In this document: positions 1 through 7,674 of the stretch, piece after piece
How positions within the stretch are numbered: position 1 is the first letter of the stretch
Layout of the letters: each line of letters starts with the position of its first letter
From: an uncultured Gemella sp.
Lineage (GTDB): Bacteria > Bacillota > Bacilli > Staphylococcales > Gemellaceae
NCBI GenBank assembly: GCA_947254465.1
Contig: CAMYEU010000021.1
Span: 1-14,575 of the forward strand
Direction: 5' to 3'
DNA length: 14,575 nucleotides
Notes under the pieces: model-generated
Seen by the model: the letters and a program-made list of their open reading frames with translations, nothing else
Told to the model about the DNA's origin: nothing
Databases searched by the model: none
Position numbers and translations under genes: made by a program

Positions 1-531
1 AGTTTCTGGATATAAGTACTCTGCTCTTTCATTTACTAGATCACGTGAGAAGAATACTCCGCTCATAATATCACGAGCTTCATTTACTACCTCTTCTAAA
101 TTTTCTAGATTTTCTTCTGTAGATAAATTAATCGTAATTTCTGGAGATTCTTTTCTATCTGATTTATACTTATCAAATTTATATGTTGCGTGTAATGCAC
201 CTTCCACTGCAGCATTTACTAGTTTTTCAGTTGGTACGCTGTCAACTTTTGGTAAAGTCACATAAACTTCGTATTCCTTATTACTTATTAAAGATTTTGA
301 TAATTTGAAAAATACTTCACGTACTTTATCTTCTACTAAATCTTCTTTTTTTCCTAATCCTAAAAGTATTTCTTTTTCTCCATTAAAAGGGAGATTAGCA
401 TATATTTCATTAAGTTTTCCAGAGAATAATTCTCTTTCTTTTGTATATTCTAATAACTTACTTTCGTATGCTTCATTTTCAAATATTGGTGTTACTTTTA
501 CACCTGCTTTTTTATTTGTGAAAAATTTCAT
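1..531 (-). CDS. pepA: Leucyl aminopeptidase (M17 family), N-terminal part, cut by window start
   Basis: The reading frame opens at an ATG (529-531) and stays open for 177 codons to the window edge, so the C-terminal two thirds are missing. It begins MKFFTNKKAGVKVTPIFENE and contains the N-terminal macro-like domain of M17 aminopeptidases (PFNGEKEILLGLGKKEDL, about residues 48-65). It then runs into the start of the catalytic domain (RDLVNERAEYLYPET, near residue 163), which matches the family LVNxPANxLTPE motif. The zinc-binding and catalytic residues lie beyond the edge and cannot be judged. The family removes N-terminal residues from peptides in the cytosol using two metal ions. It is the last visible gene of the coaE-ecsA-ecsB-hemY-like operon, 31 nt after the preceding stop. 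No in-frame start lies upstream before a TAG. The only good Shine-Dalgarno (AAAGGA) is 24 nt away, with a small hairpin between. Family assignment is from remembered motifs. Confidence 0.8.
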   Translation of the reverse strand, partial: MKFFTNKKAGVKVTPIFENEAYESKLLEYTKERELFSGKLNEIYANLPFNGEKEILLGLGKKEDLVEDKVREVFFKLSKSLISNKEYEVYVTLPKVDSVPTEKLVNAAVEGALHATYKFDKYKSDRKESPEITINLSTEENLENLEEVVNEARDIMSGVFFSRDLVNERAEYLYPET

Positions 532-562
532 TTGCTTTACTTCGTACTATGTACGTCCTTTC
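532..562 (-). promoter_or_regulatory. pepA ribosome binding site with a hairpin in the spacer
   Basis: On the minus strand the intergenic RNA reads AAAGGA, then CGTAC-ATA-GTACG, then an 11-nt single-stranded stretch before the ATG. The inverted repeat (543-547 and 551-555) is a perfect 5-bp stem with a 3-nt loop directly abutting AGGA (556-559). Linear spacing from the Shine-Dalgarno to the start is 24 nt, too long for normal initiation. Folding the 13-nt hairpin would leave 11 nt. The repeat is seen directly; its role in bringing the Shine-Dalgarno close to the start is inferred. Confidence 0.4.
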
Positions 563-1963
563 TTATCTTATATTTTCTAATATTTGTTTAGCTACTTCTT
601 TAGCTTCTAATACTGTATTTTCTAAAGTTGTGCCTTTTTTTGATTTCCCTATAATGAATACATTTGGATATTCTTTTTTCATATATTCATTGAACTTATT
701 TATATTCTTATTATAATTCTTACAACGGAATCTATAGTTGTCTTTAATCTTACTTACATAAAATCTACTTAGTTTTCCTACTGAGCCATGAACTTTTCTC
801 AGTTCACTTTCTATTATTCCTTTTATTTCATCATCATCTTTATTCATTAATTTGCTAACCGCTTCTTCTCTATCAATATAGGCTCTTACGATTTGTATTC
901 CACTCATCTTAATATCAATCCATTTATTACTTACATATTCTAACTTTGTTATATATTCACTATCATTTTTTGGAAAAATAATTTCTCCTATTTCACGATT
1001 AATATGTAACTCATCTCTTTTATACACTAGAGTTACAACGATATTAGATGCATACTTCATACTTGAATAAAATTCATTTATTTTTTCATCTCCATTAAAT
1101 AATGGTAAGAAGTTCTTTTGATTTAATGTAAGTATTATATAATCATAATAATAGATACTGCCATTTGAATGAACTAGGTACTTATCACCTTTTTTTTCTA
1201 TTTTTTCAACTTTACGATTTAACTCTAAAAATACTTTATCAGAAAAATTAGATTCTAATGTTTCTATAAAAGATTTTAAAGTGAATTTTAATCTATACTC
1301 AGAACCTACTGTTATATTATCAATAACATTTCTATTATACATATCTTCTAAAATTTTATTAATATCTTCTTTTTGAATTGTTAAAAATGATAGTTCTGGC
1401 ATTAAACTTATCATACTTTGCTTAGAAATATCACAAGCATAGTGACTTGTTAATAATGGTTCTATTAGTTTTTCATATATTCGCTCATTAATAATAGTTT
1501 TAAAAAATTTTTCAACTGTCAATTCCTTTATATCTTCATCTTCTAGAGTATTATACATATTATATAAAATAGATAATTTTTCTTTAAAAGTAAACAAATC
1601 TGACATTAATAACTCTCTTTTATCTAAAGGGACACCATAAAGCATTTTCTCTGGTAAGTATTTTATTCCTTCTTTTGTAAAAAAAACTTTCTTCGTACTT
1701 CCACTCTTTATTAGATATCTATGTAGACCAAGCTCTACCATTAGATAAAATAATACTCCCTGTTCACTAATTGAATTATGCCACCCATTATCATAAATTT
1801 CTTGACCAAATTGAAATTTTCCAAACCTATCATTTACAAACTCTAATTCTCTTTCAATCAAATCTATATTAAATTTTCTTGAGTTTACTCCCGAGAATTT
1901 ATCTAAGAAATAAGCACAACTCACTCCCGATAAATCTCCTCCTATTATTGCTATATTTTTCAT
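563..1963 (-). CDS. hemY: Diverged HemY/CgoX-type porphyrinogen oxidase-like flavoprotein
   Basis: This 466-aa protein matches the usual length (about 470 aa) of the Gram-positive HemY family, which oxidises coproporphyrinogen III with FAD during haem synthesis. Family-like stretches are MKNIAIIGGDLSGVSCAYFL at the N terminus, the region around residues 59-82 (YDNGWHNSI to LGLHRYL), and IEPLLTSHYACDISKQSM (about 167-184, compare EPLLSGIYAGDI in Bacillus). Key FAD motifs are altered. The dinucleotide-binding GxGxxG has Asp10 instead of the central Gly, the GGK(I/V) motif is RFGKFQF (46-52), and the C-terminal VGIPDC-type motif reads GTTLENT (444-450). The frame is intact with a good AAGGA Shine-Dalgarno, 11 nt after ecsB. 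No other haem genes are in the window. It may have lost flavin binding or taken a new role; homology is fairly sure, activity is not. Confidence 0.68.
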   Translation of the reverse strand: MKNIAIIGGDLSGVSCAYFLDKFSGVNSRKFNIDLIERELEFVNDRFGKFQFGQEIYDNGWHNSISEQGVLFYLMVELGLHRYLIKSGSTKKVFFTKEGIKYLPEKMLYGVPLDKRELLMSDLFTFKEKLSILYNMYNTLEDEDIKELTVEKFFKTIINERIYEKLIEPLLTSHYACDISKQSMISLMPELSFLTIQKEDINKILEDMYNRNVIDNITVGSEYRLKFTLKSFIETLESNFSDKVFLELNRKVEKIEKKGDKYLVHSNGSIYYYDYIILTLNQKNFLPLFNGDEKINEFYSSMKYASNIVVTLVYKRDELHINREIGEIIFPKNDSEYITKLEYVSNKWIDIKMSGIQIVRAYIDREEAVSKLMNKDDDEIKGIIESELRKVHGSVGKLSRFYVSKIKDNYRFRCKNYNKNINKFNEYMKKEYPNVFIIGKSKKGTTLENTVLEAKEVAKQILENIR

Positions 1964-1974
1964 GACAATTCCTT

Positions 1975-3213
1975 CTATTTTATTTTTTCAATAAAAATTT
2001 TAGCTATAATATTAGCAAATACTAATGATGCTGTGATTATTGCTATCGGTATTCCTTCGAAATTACTAAATAATACTGCAAATAATGCAAGTAGTATTGT
2101 AGTTACTAACATTACAACAGTTAATAATTTCTTAAAACTACCGACTTTAATACTTTCATCAACTGGTAGTATACTATGCCAAATATTATTACCCATCTGT
2201 TTATACAGAGGAACAAGTTGAATAATTGTTAAATAACTATAAGATATAATAGCTACTGCACTTACGTACGAATTTTTAAAACTAAAAATTATTAATCCTG
2301 ATAATAGCATAAGCCTTAAAGCTAAAAATACTGTGTTTTCCTGTCTTAAAAAGACCCTATAATAATAATATTTAAAGCTATTATCTTTATTGAAATTATC
2401 GTTAGTTAATTTAGGTAAAAGTGCATCAAAATACTTCCTTCTAGCTACTTTTACTCCGTTTAATGGTACATCTACAAACATACTAACGAATTTCAAGTAA
2501 CTTTCTATACGATGTTTATCGTATTCAGCTGCTTCACTCCATTTAACAATTAGCTTCTCTTGATCTTCTAAATTCTTTGCATTCATTGCATTCTTAAAAA
2601 TATAATATGTACAGAAAGATAAACAAATTATTCCAGCTATATCAATAATAAGAATATAAGAATTAATTATAAATACTGCAATGATTTGTACGAAAGTCAC
2701 TACAAGTTGTAAAATTTTAATCCAAACAATTTCTTTATAGTGAATAACTTGAACGTATTTTAATAAATTGTTTAATACAATTACTATAATCAATAAACAT
2801 ATAGCTAATTTATCAACATTACCTATAATACTAGTAATAGGTTTCACCGTAAAATAAAAAATGACAAATGCTATAGTGTGCATTACCGATATATTAATAA
2901 CTGTTTTTTTTCCTACATTTTTATAATACTTCTCTAATGGAAGTAAGAATACAGCATCAGCTTCTTTTATATACGTTTTAATCTTTGTACTAACTAAAAA
3001 ATAACTGAATGCTAAAGCTGCTGCAATAAACACTGAATACAATTCAGACTGACTAGCAATGGAAATCCACTTCGAGTAATTAATAAGCGCTGCTCCTAAC
3101 ACAATAATAAGAAACATAATTAGGTGCGAATTAAAAATGTACTTGCTATATGTTAGTTTTAGCTCCTGCTCTTTCTTACGTCTATCTGCAAAAATATTCT
3201 CTATATTACTCAT
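1975..3213 (-). CDS. ecsB: ABC transporter permease EcsB
   Basis: This is a 412-aa integral membrane protein, the usual EcsB length. Hydrophobic segments are visible at about residues 28-46, 57-76, 107-123, 135-152, 166-206 (probably two), 295-335 (two) and 362-408 (two). The soluble stretch after the second segment contains EADAVFLLP (84-92), a motif I associate with EcsB. EcsB forms the membrane part of the EcsAB ABC exporter, which in Bacillus and Staphylococcus affects protein secretion and regulated membrane proteolysis and has been linked to peptide export; the substrate here is unknown. The start codon lies inside the end of ecsA (8-nt overlap, ATGAGTAA), and only a weak GAGAG precedes it, which suggests translational coupling to ecsA. 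Confidence 0.88.
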   Translation of the reverse strand: MSNIENIFADRRKKEQELKLTYSKYIFNSHLIMFLIIVLGAALINYSKWISIASQSELYSVFIAAALAFSYFLVSTKIKTYIKEADAVFLLPLEKYYKNVGKKTVINISVMHTIAFVIFYFTVKPITSIIGNVDKLAICLLIIVIVLNNLLKYVQVIHYKEIVWIKILQLVVTFVQIIAVFIINSYILIIDIAGIICLSFCTYYIFKNAMNAKNLEDQEKLIVKWSEAAEYDKHRIESYLKFVSMFVDVPLNGVKVARRKYFDALLPKLTNDNFNKDNSFKYYYYRVFLRQENTVFLALRLMLLSGLIIFSFKNSYVSAVAIISYSYLTIIQLVPLYKQMGNNIWHSILPVDESIKVGSFKKLLTVVMLVTTILLALFAVLFSNFEGIPIAIITASLVFANIIAKIFIEKIK

Positions 3214-3949
3214 TACTATCTCTCACCGTTAATGATAGATAAATTTCATCTAAAGACGCACCTGCCATATTAAATTCGGCCCTTAGTTGTTCTAGATTAC
3301 CATTCGCAAGAATTTTTCCTTCGTGAATAATAACAAAGTTATCACAATACTTCTCCGCTGTAGCTAGTATATGTGTAGACATCAGCAAACTAGCTCCAGC
3401 ATCCCTTCTTTCACACATTAAATTAATTAGATCATTTATTGCTATAGGATCTAACCCTAGGAATGGTTCATCAATTATGTATAAGTTTGGTTCTACTAAA
3501 AAGGCGCATATAATCATTACCTTTTGTTTCATTCCTTTTGAAAAGTGTACCGGGAAAAATTTCTTCTTATCACTTAGTTTAAACAACTCTAGCAATTTTT
3601 CAGCTTTTTTCCACGTATCTTCCATACTTAATCCATAGGCCATCGCTGTTAGATTTATATGCTCTTCTAGTGTTAATTCTTCATATAAAATGGGTGATTC
3701 TGGAATATAACTTATACTCTTTCTATATTTTTCATTATCACGAGTAATTGTAATACCATTAACCTTTATCTCACCTTCCATAGGTCTAAGTAATCCCAGT
3801 ATATGTTTAATTGTAGTACTTTTACCAGCTCCATTAAGACCAATTAGAGCTGTTATACTACCTTTCGGTATTTGTATGTTGATATTATCTATAATTTTTC
3901 TACGATTATAACCCCCACCAAGATTACTAATTTCTAATACATTAGTCAT
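3206..3949 (-). CDS. ecsA: ABC transporter ATP-binding protein EcsA
   Basis: This is a 247-aa ATPase subunit with all core ABC motifs: Walker A GLNGAGKST (37-45), a YIPESP Q-loop region (81-86, with Glu where most ABC proteins have Gln, as I recall for EcsA), signature FSKGMKQKV (136-144), Walker B LYIIDEP (156-162) with D-loop GLDP, and the H-loop histidine in STHIL (His193). The sequence LTLEEHINLTAMAYGL (92-107) is strongly EcsA-like. It should power the EcsB permease encoded next. The start ATG overlaps the last 8 nt of coaE and is preceded by GAGGAG at 9-nt spacing. Placement directly behind coaE differs from the Bacillus layout, where a HIT-family gene lies by ecsA. Confidence 0.9.
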   Translation of the reverse strand: MTNVLEISNLGGGYNRRKIIDNINIQIPKGSITALIGLNGAGKSTTIKHILGLLRPMEGEIKVNGITITRDNEKYRKSISYIPESPILYEELTLEEHINLTAMAYGLSMEDTWKKAEKLLELFKLSDKKKFFPVHFSKGMKQKVMIICAFLVEPNLYIIDEPFLGLDPIAINDLINLMCERRDAGASLLMSTHILATAEKYCDNFVIIHEGKILANGNLEQLRAEFNMAGASLDEIYLSLTVRDSNE

Positions 3950-4538
3950 TATGTTTATCTCCTCTTTTTAGCTTCTTTATTATTTTATCAATTTGCCGAA
4001 ATGTGTCTTCTTTACTATAGCTATTATTAATAACATAATCACCTAATGATGCTTTTTCTTTCGCCTTCATTTGACTTTCTATACGCATGAGAGCTTCTTC
4101 CATAGATAAAAAATTCCGCGTCATTAGTCTTTCTAATTGAACTTTTTCATCTACATAAACGACCACAACTTTTTCTACTAAATCTACAAAATTTGCTTCA
4201 TACAATAAGGCTATATCTAAAAAGACAAGATTTTCATCTTTATGTTCTTTTTGTAATTTTAAAATTAATTCTCTAATTTTAGGATGAATAATACTATTTA
4301 AAATCTTTAAATTATCATCATTACCAAAAACTAACCTACCTAATTTTTCGCGACTTATTTCATTATTTTCTAGAATATTATCACCGAATTTTTCAGTTAG
4401 TTTTCTTTTTACATCATTGCTAGTAAGCGCAACATGTCCAAGTTTATCGGCATCAATAATAGTATACCCCTTTTCTATTAAATAGTCTGATACAGTACTT
4501 TTTCCACATGCTATACTTCCTGTAATTCCAATATTCAA
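3942..4538 (-). CDS. coaE: Dephospho-CoA kinase CoaE
   Basis: This 198-aa enzyme catalyses the last step of coenzyme A synthesis, ATP-dependent phosphorylation of dephospho-CoA, in the cytosol. The P-loop GSIACGKST is at residues 7-15, DAD at 29-31, IIHP at 83-86, LLYEAN at 111-116 (family (L/F)E motif) and DYVINNS at 167-173 (family ADxVIxN). The length is typical. The start is TTG (4536-4538), not ATG: GGAG lies 8 nt upstream, translation from there gives MNIGITG, and no in-frame ATG leads into the P-loop. It is the first gene of the minus-strand operon and shares its stop region with the ecsA start. I could not find a convincing promoter in the 120 nt upstream. Confidence 0.93.
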   Translation of the reverse strand: MNIGITGSIACGKSTVSDYLIEKGYTIIDADKLGHVALTSNDVKRKLTEKFGDNILENNEISREKLGRLVFGNDDNLKILNSIIHPKIRELILKLQKEHKDENLVFLDIALLYEANFVDLVEKVVVVYVDEKVQLERLMTRNFLSMEEALMRIESQMKAKEKASLGDYVINNSYSKEDTFRQIDKIIKKLKRGDKHND

Positions 4539-4597
4539 ATTATCATCTCCATTAAATTACTTAAATACAATTTTATCATAAACTGCAAGCATTTACC

Positions 4598-4613
4598 ATA
4601 GTTTAAAAACTAT
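4598..4613. repeat. Small palindrome upstream of coaE
   Basis: ATAGTTT (4598-4604) and AAACTAT (4607-4613) form an inverted repeat with a 2-nt centre in the 120-nt leader upstream of the coaE TTG start. It has the size and symmetry of a repressor operator but is AT-rich, so chance is possible. No recognisable promoter lies next to it. Confidence 0.25.
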
Positions 4614-4659
4614 TCAGTCTCTTTACTAAATAACTAAAGAATATAGTTTAATATGAAAG

Positions 4660-4694
4660 AAAAGATTAATAAGTTTATAACTCATTAATCTTTT
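4660..4694 (-). terminator. Intrinsic terminator after the amino-acid permease gene
   Basis: A perfect 11-bp inverted repeat (AAAAGATTAAT at 4660-4670, ATTAATCTTTT at 4684-4694) encloses a 13-nt loop, 10 nt after the permease stop. On the minus strand it is followed by TTTTCTTT. The stem is AT-only apart from one G-C pair, so it is weak. It could also work in the opposite direction. It separates the permease from the coaE operon. Confidence 0.6.
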
Positions 4695-4704
4695 TCAATA
4701 TTAA

Positions 4705-6144
4705 TTATCCCTTATATGGATGTATATCCATTTCTTCTAATTTAACAAATTTTTTCTTCGTTACTAATTTAAATACTATATACATTACTACACCGACAGC
4801 CGGACAAACTAAGTTATATGACATTTTTACAAAACCACCTGTTGCGTAATCAGCTACTAATTGTAGTAATATTATTGTTGCAAAAGAAAATAGTGCAATG
4901 TATGATCCTACAACACCTGTTTTGGATGTGTAAGGAAGAACATCTTCAGCTTTTTTCCCTTGCTTAACAATTGCTCTTCTTAAACGAATTTGAGATATTA
5001 ATGAAACCATCCAAATTATCATTACTATAATACCAACCATAGAAAGTAACATATAATATCCACTTGGATTTAATCTTTCAAAAATAAAGCATAATACCAT
5101 AAATATTGCCGAGAAAGTTAAAGCAAACACTGGTACTGAATTAGTATTTAATTTTTTAAATGCTTTAGGACCGTAATTATGCGAACTTAACGAAAACAAC
5201 TGTCTACTAGAAACATACATACCTGAATTTGCTGCTGATAAAACTGAAGTTAAAATTACAGCATTCATAATAACTGCCGCCACTTCTAAACCAATGTTTT
5301 GGAATACGATTGTGAATGGAGAGGCTGTTACATTATTTGTGTCTAATAATCTTGGATCATTTGCTGATACTATTGAAGAAATTATTAACATTGTAGCTAT
5401 ATAAAATATTAATATTCTCCAAAAAACTTGTCTAACTGCTTTAGGCATTGTCTCTTTAGGATTTGGAGATTCTCCTGCTGTAACTGCTACAACTTCTGTT
5501 CCTCCAAACGAGAATGCAGCAGTCGAAAGAACACCAAATAATCCCAACACACCTGCACTACTTGTTTTTTCACCATTTTGAATAAATGTATGAATACCAG
5601 CTTCACTATTCCCAGTAGCTCCAAAGATGATTGCAGCTCCTACTATTAAGAATGCGACAACTGTCATGACTTTTATTATTGTTATCCAGTATTCAACTTC
5701 ACCAAATACTTTAACACTTACTAAGTTTAATAAATATAAAAATACTAAAAAAACAATACAAATCGAAAACGTTGAAAATTGTCTAAAGAATTCCCAGTAA
5801 TGTAATATTTTCGATAATGTTATTATATCAACACTTGCTACTAAAATCCACAGTATCCAAAACAACCAACCGACTCCAAATCCTACTCCTGGATCTATAA
5901 ATCTAGTTGCATATGCTCCAAATGAGCCTGAAACTGGATAAAATGTTGCTAATTCTCCTATAGAAGCCATTAAAAAGTATATAATAACTCCAATTAATGC
6001 ATATGTTAAAACTGCTCCGTAAGAACCTGCTTTACTAACTACTGCACCACTAGCCATAAATAATCCCGTACCTATACATCCACCTATAGCTATCATACTA
6101 ATATGACGAGCTTGCAGTTTTCTTTCCATCTTTGAATCTGCCAT
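4705..6144 (-). CDS. Amino-acid permease of the APC superfamily, LysP-like
   Basis: This 479-aa permease has about 12 membrane helices. The N-terminal ERKLQARHISMIAIGGCIGT followed by GLF is the substrate-binding helix-1 motif of the AAT family. MASIGELATFYPVSGSF, AGESPNPKETMPKAVRQVFW and MNAVILTSVLSAANSGMY closely resemble LysP and relatives. The family imports amino acids with protons; lysine is only a guess, because the LysP GTEL-type helix-6 region reads GTEVVAVTAGES here. An upstream ATG (6151-6153) touches its AAAGG with no spacing. The ATG at 6142-6144 is 8 nt from the AAAGGA and gives MADSKMERKL, so I chose that start. The gene is monocistronic, with its own promoter at 6183-6211 and a terminator behind it. 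Confidence 0.85.
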   Translation of the reverse strand: MADSKMERKLQARHISMIAIGGCIGTGLFMASGAVVSKAGSYGAVLTYALIGVIIYFLMASIGELATFYPVSGSFGAYATRFIDPGVGFGVGWLFWILWILVASVDIITLSKILHYWEFFRQFSTFSICIVFLVFLYLLNLVSVKVFGEVEYWITIIKVMTVVAFLIVGAAIIFGATGNSEAGIHTFIQNGEKTSSAGVLGLFGVLSTAAFSFGGTEVVAVTAGESPNPKETMPKAVRQVFWRILIFYIATMLIISSIVSANDPRLLDTNNVTASPFTIVFQNIGLEVAAVIMNAVILTSVLSAANSGMYVSSRQLFSLSSHNYGPKAFKKLNTNSVPVFALTFSAIFMVLCFIFERLNPSGYYMLLSMVGIIVMIIWMVSLISQIRLRRAIVKQGKKAEDVLPYTSKTGVVGSYIALFSFATIILLQLVADYATGGFVKMSYNLVCPAVGVVMYIVFKLVTKKKFVKLEEMDIHPYKG

Positions 6145-6182
6145 TCTTTTCATCCTTTCATTAATTAATTATATAAATATAG

Positions 6183-6211
6183 ATTATACAAGATTTAATA
6201 CAATTTGTAAA
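6183..6211 (-). promoter_or_regulatory. SigA-type promoter of the permease gene
   Basis: On the minus strand TTTACA (6206-6211), a 17-nt spacer and a perfect TATAAT (6183-6188) precede the permease start by about 40 nt. Five of six -35 bases and all -10 bases match the vegetative consensus. Transcription should start near 6176. Confidence 0.75.
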
Positions 6212-6329
6212 TAAATTTTCAGACTTTTTTAGATAATTTTTTCAATTTTTATTTTTAAGATTTAATTTCATAATTTTTGAAAATGATATCACCTATCATT
6301 TATTGGGATTTATTTTTATATTTCAAAAT

Positions 6330-6365
6330 ATAATATATTTACTAAAATGGTTATAAATATATTAT
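6330..6365. repeat. 12-bp inverted repeat midway between divergent promoters
   Basis: ATAATATATTTA (6330-6341) and TAAATATATTAT (6354-6365) are exact inverted copies around a 12-nt centre. The position between two divergent promoters would suit a shared regulator site. The arms are pure A/T in very AT-rich surroundings, so chance cannot be excluded. Confidence 0.3.
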
Positions 6366-6452
6366 TTTAGATTAGTTAATTATGAAATATTTATTATATA
6401 TTTTATATAAATTTATTTTTTACATGTCCTTTTAAGTACTTTATAGAAAACA

Positions 6453-6480
6453 TTTACAGAGTTATTCTTTGTGGTATAAT
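6453..6480 (+). promoter_or_regulatory. Promoter of the plus-strand operon, extended -10
   Basis: TTTACA (6453-6458), a 16-nt spacer and TATAAT (6475-6480) with the extended TGG just before it (TGGTATAAT from 6472). This is close to consensus for the housekeeping sigma factor. Transcription should start near 6487, leaving a roughly 42-nt leader. An AGGAGG (6516-6521) sits 7 nt before the ATG. Confidence 0.8.
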
Positions 6481-6528
6481 TTTTGTATAAAAAATATATT
6501 AGATATATTAATATTAGGAGGCATTATT

Positions 6529-7656
6529 ATGACAACATTTTACAAAGAGGCTAGGGAGTTTGCAAAAAAATATATAGATCCTATTGCAAAAGAAATAGAC
6601 GAACAAGAAAGATTTCCTGAAGAAGTATTTAAAGAGTTAGGAAAAGCTGGATATTTTAAACTAATGATTCCAACTGAACTTGGAGGGTTAGGAAAAGATA
6701 TGCAAGAACATGTAGATGCATGTCGCGCTTTCGCTAAATCAAGTGCTACAGTAGGTCTATGTTATATGATGCATAATGTTGCACTAAACTGTGTTCTCTC
6801 TTATGCTGACGATAATCTAAAATCAAAAATTTGCAAAGACATTGTTGAAAATGAAAAATTTATGGCACTTGCGTACAGTGAATTAGGAACTGGGACACAC
6901 TTCTATATCTCAGATGTAAAAACTGAATTTAAAGATAATTCAGTAGTATTCAATGGACTAAAAAGTATGGTGACTTCTGCAGAATTTGCATCTTATTATC
7001 TTGTTCTTACTCCTTCAGATGTGAAAGGTGGAATTGATAACTGGGTATTCCCTCTATGTAGCGATGGTCTAGAATTCAAACCTTCTACTTGGCATGGTCT
7101 AGGAATGCGTGGTAATGTTTCTTGCCAAATGGCAATTAACAATGTTGAATTAAATAAAGAACTACGCATTGGTCAAGCTGGATCAGGAGTTGACCAAGTA
7201 TTCACTATTGTAGCAACATACTTCATCACAGGACTTGCTGCTGTCTACAGTGGTCTTTGCGAAGCAATACTAGAAGAAGCTGTCGCACACACTACTAATA
7301 GAAAATATCCTGATGGAAAATCTCTAAGCGAAATTGAAACAGTGCAAATTCATCTTGCTAAAATCTATAGCCAAACTAATGCAGCAGTCCTTGGAACAAA
7401 CGAAGCAGCTCGTAGTTTCTTAAATAAAGATGCTGATATGCTAGCTAAAATCTTATCAGCTAGAATTTTTGCTAGTGAAGCTGCTATTGAATTAGCCCGT
7501 CTTGGTATGCGTGTTGGTGGTGGTAAAGCATATAACCGTGTTGGAAATATGGAACGCTATCTAAGAGATGCATTCGCAAGTCATATTATGGCACCTAGTG
7601 TTGACGTGCTTACTATCTGGTTAGGTAAAGCTATCACAGGTCAACAATTACCATAG
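6529..7656 (+). CDS. Acyl-CoA dehydrogenase-fold flavoprotein lacking the catalytic Glu
   Basis: This 375-aa protein is typical in length and layout for the ACAD superfamily: N-terminal helical domain (about 1-112), beta domain with SELGTGTHFYISDVKTEF (117-134) and WHGLGMRGNVS (188-198), then a C-terminal helical domain ending ASEAAIELARLGMRVGGGKA and ERYLRDAF (342-349). At the place where short-chain acyl-CoA dehydrogenases carry the base in a YEGTSEI-like motif, it reads IMAPSVDVL (353-361), with Ala for Glu. It may therefore be an oxidase or flavin monooxygenase of the DszC/SfnB kind rather than a dehydrogenase. The frame extends upstream from TTG at 6469, but the ATG at 6529 has an ideal AGGAGG 7 nt away, and 6469 lies in the promoter. 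It is the first gene of the operon; the substrate is unknown. Confidence 0.75.
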   Translation: MTTFYKEAREFAKKYIDPIAKEIDEQERFPEEVFKELGKAGYFKLMIPTELGGLGKDMQEHVDACRAFAKSSATVGLCYMMHNVALNCVLSYADDNLKSKICKDIVENEKFMALAYSELGTGTHFYISDVKTEFKDNSVVFNGLKSMVTSAEFASYYLVLTPSDVKGGIDNWVFPLCSDGLEFKPSTWHGLGMRGNVSCQMAINNVELNKELRIGQAGSGVDQVFTIVATYFITGLAAVYSGLCEAILEEAVAHTTNRKYPDGKSLSEIETVQIHLAKIYSQTNAAVLGTNEAARSFLNKDADMLAKILSARIFASEAAIELARLGMRVGGGKAYNRVGNMERYLRDAFASHIMAPSVDVLTIWLGKAITGQQLP

Positions 7657-7674
7657 AATATTTTTCTGAAATAA

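Larger units (their letters stand above)
6145..6528. other. AT-rich intergenic region between divergent genes
   Basis: These 384 bases hold no credible gene. Both edges carry promoters: permease on the left, minus strand; flavoprotein operon on the right, plus strand. Between them is extremely AT-rich DNA with a 12-bp inverted repeat (6330-6341 and 6354-6365). Long A and T runs in this stretch could bend DNA or act as UP elements. I see no tRNA, small ORF with a good ribosome binding site, or known riboswitch. Confidence 0.7.

Noticed and set aside
305..580. 91-aa plus-strand ORF
   Set aside because: It lies antisense to the convincing PepA reading frame and has no ribosome binding site or recognisable motif.
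2033..2221. 62-aa plus-strand ORF within ecsB
   Set aside because: It is antisense to EcsB membrane segments, with no ribosome binding site.
6469..6528. Upstream TTG start of the flavoprotein (20 more residues)
   Set aside because: It overlaps the -10 box, lacks a ribosome binding site, and the ATG at 6529 has a consensus AGGAGG.
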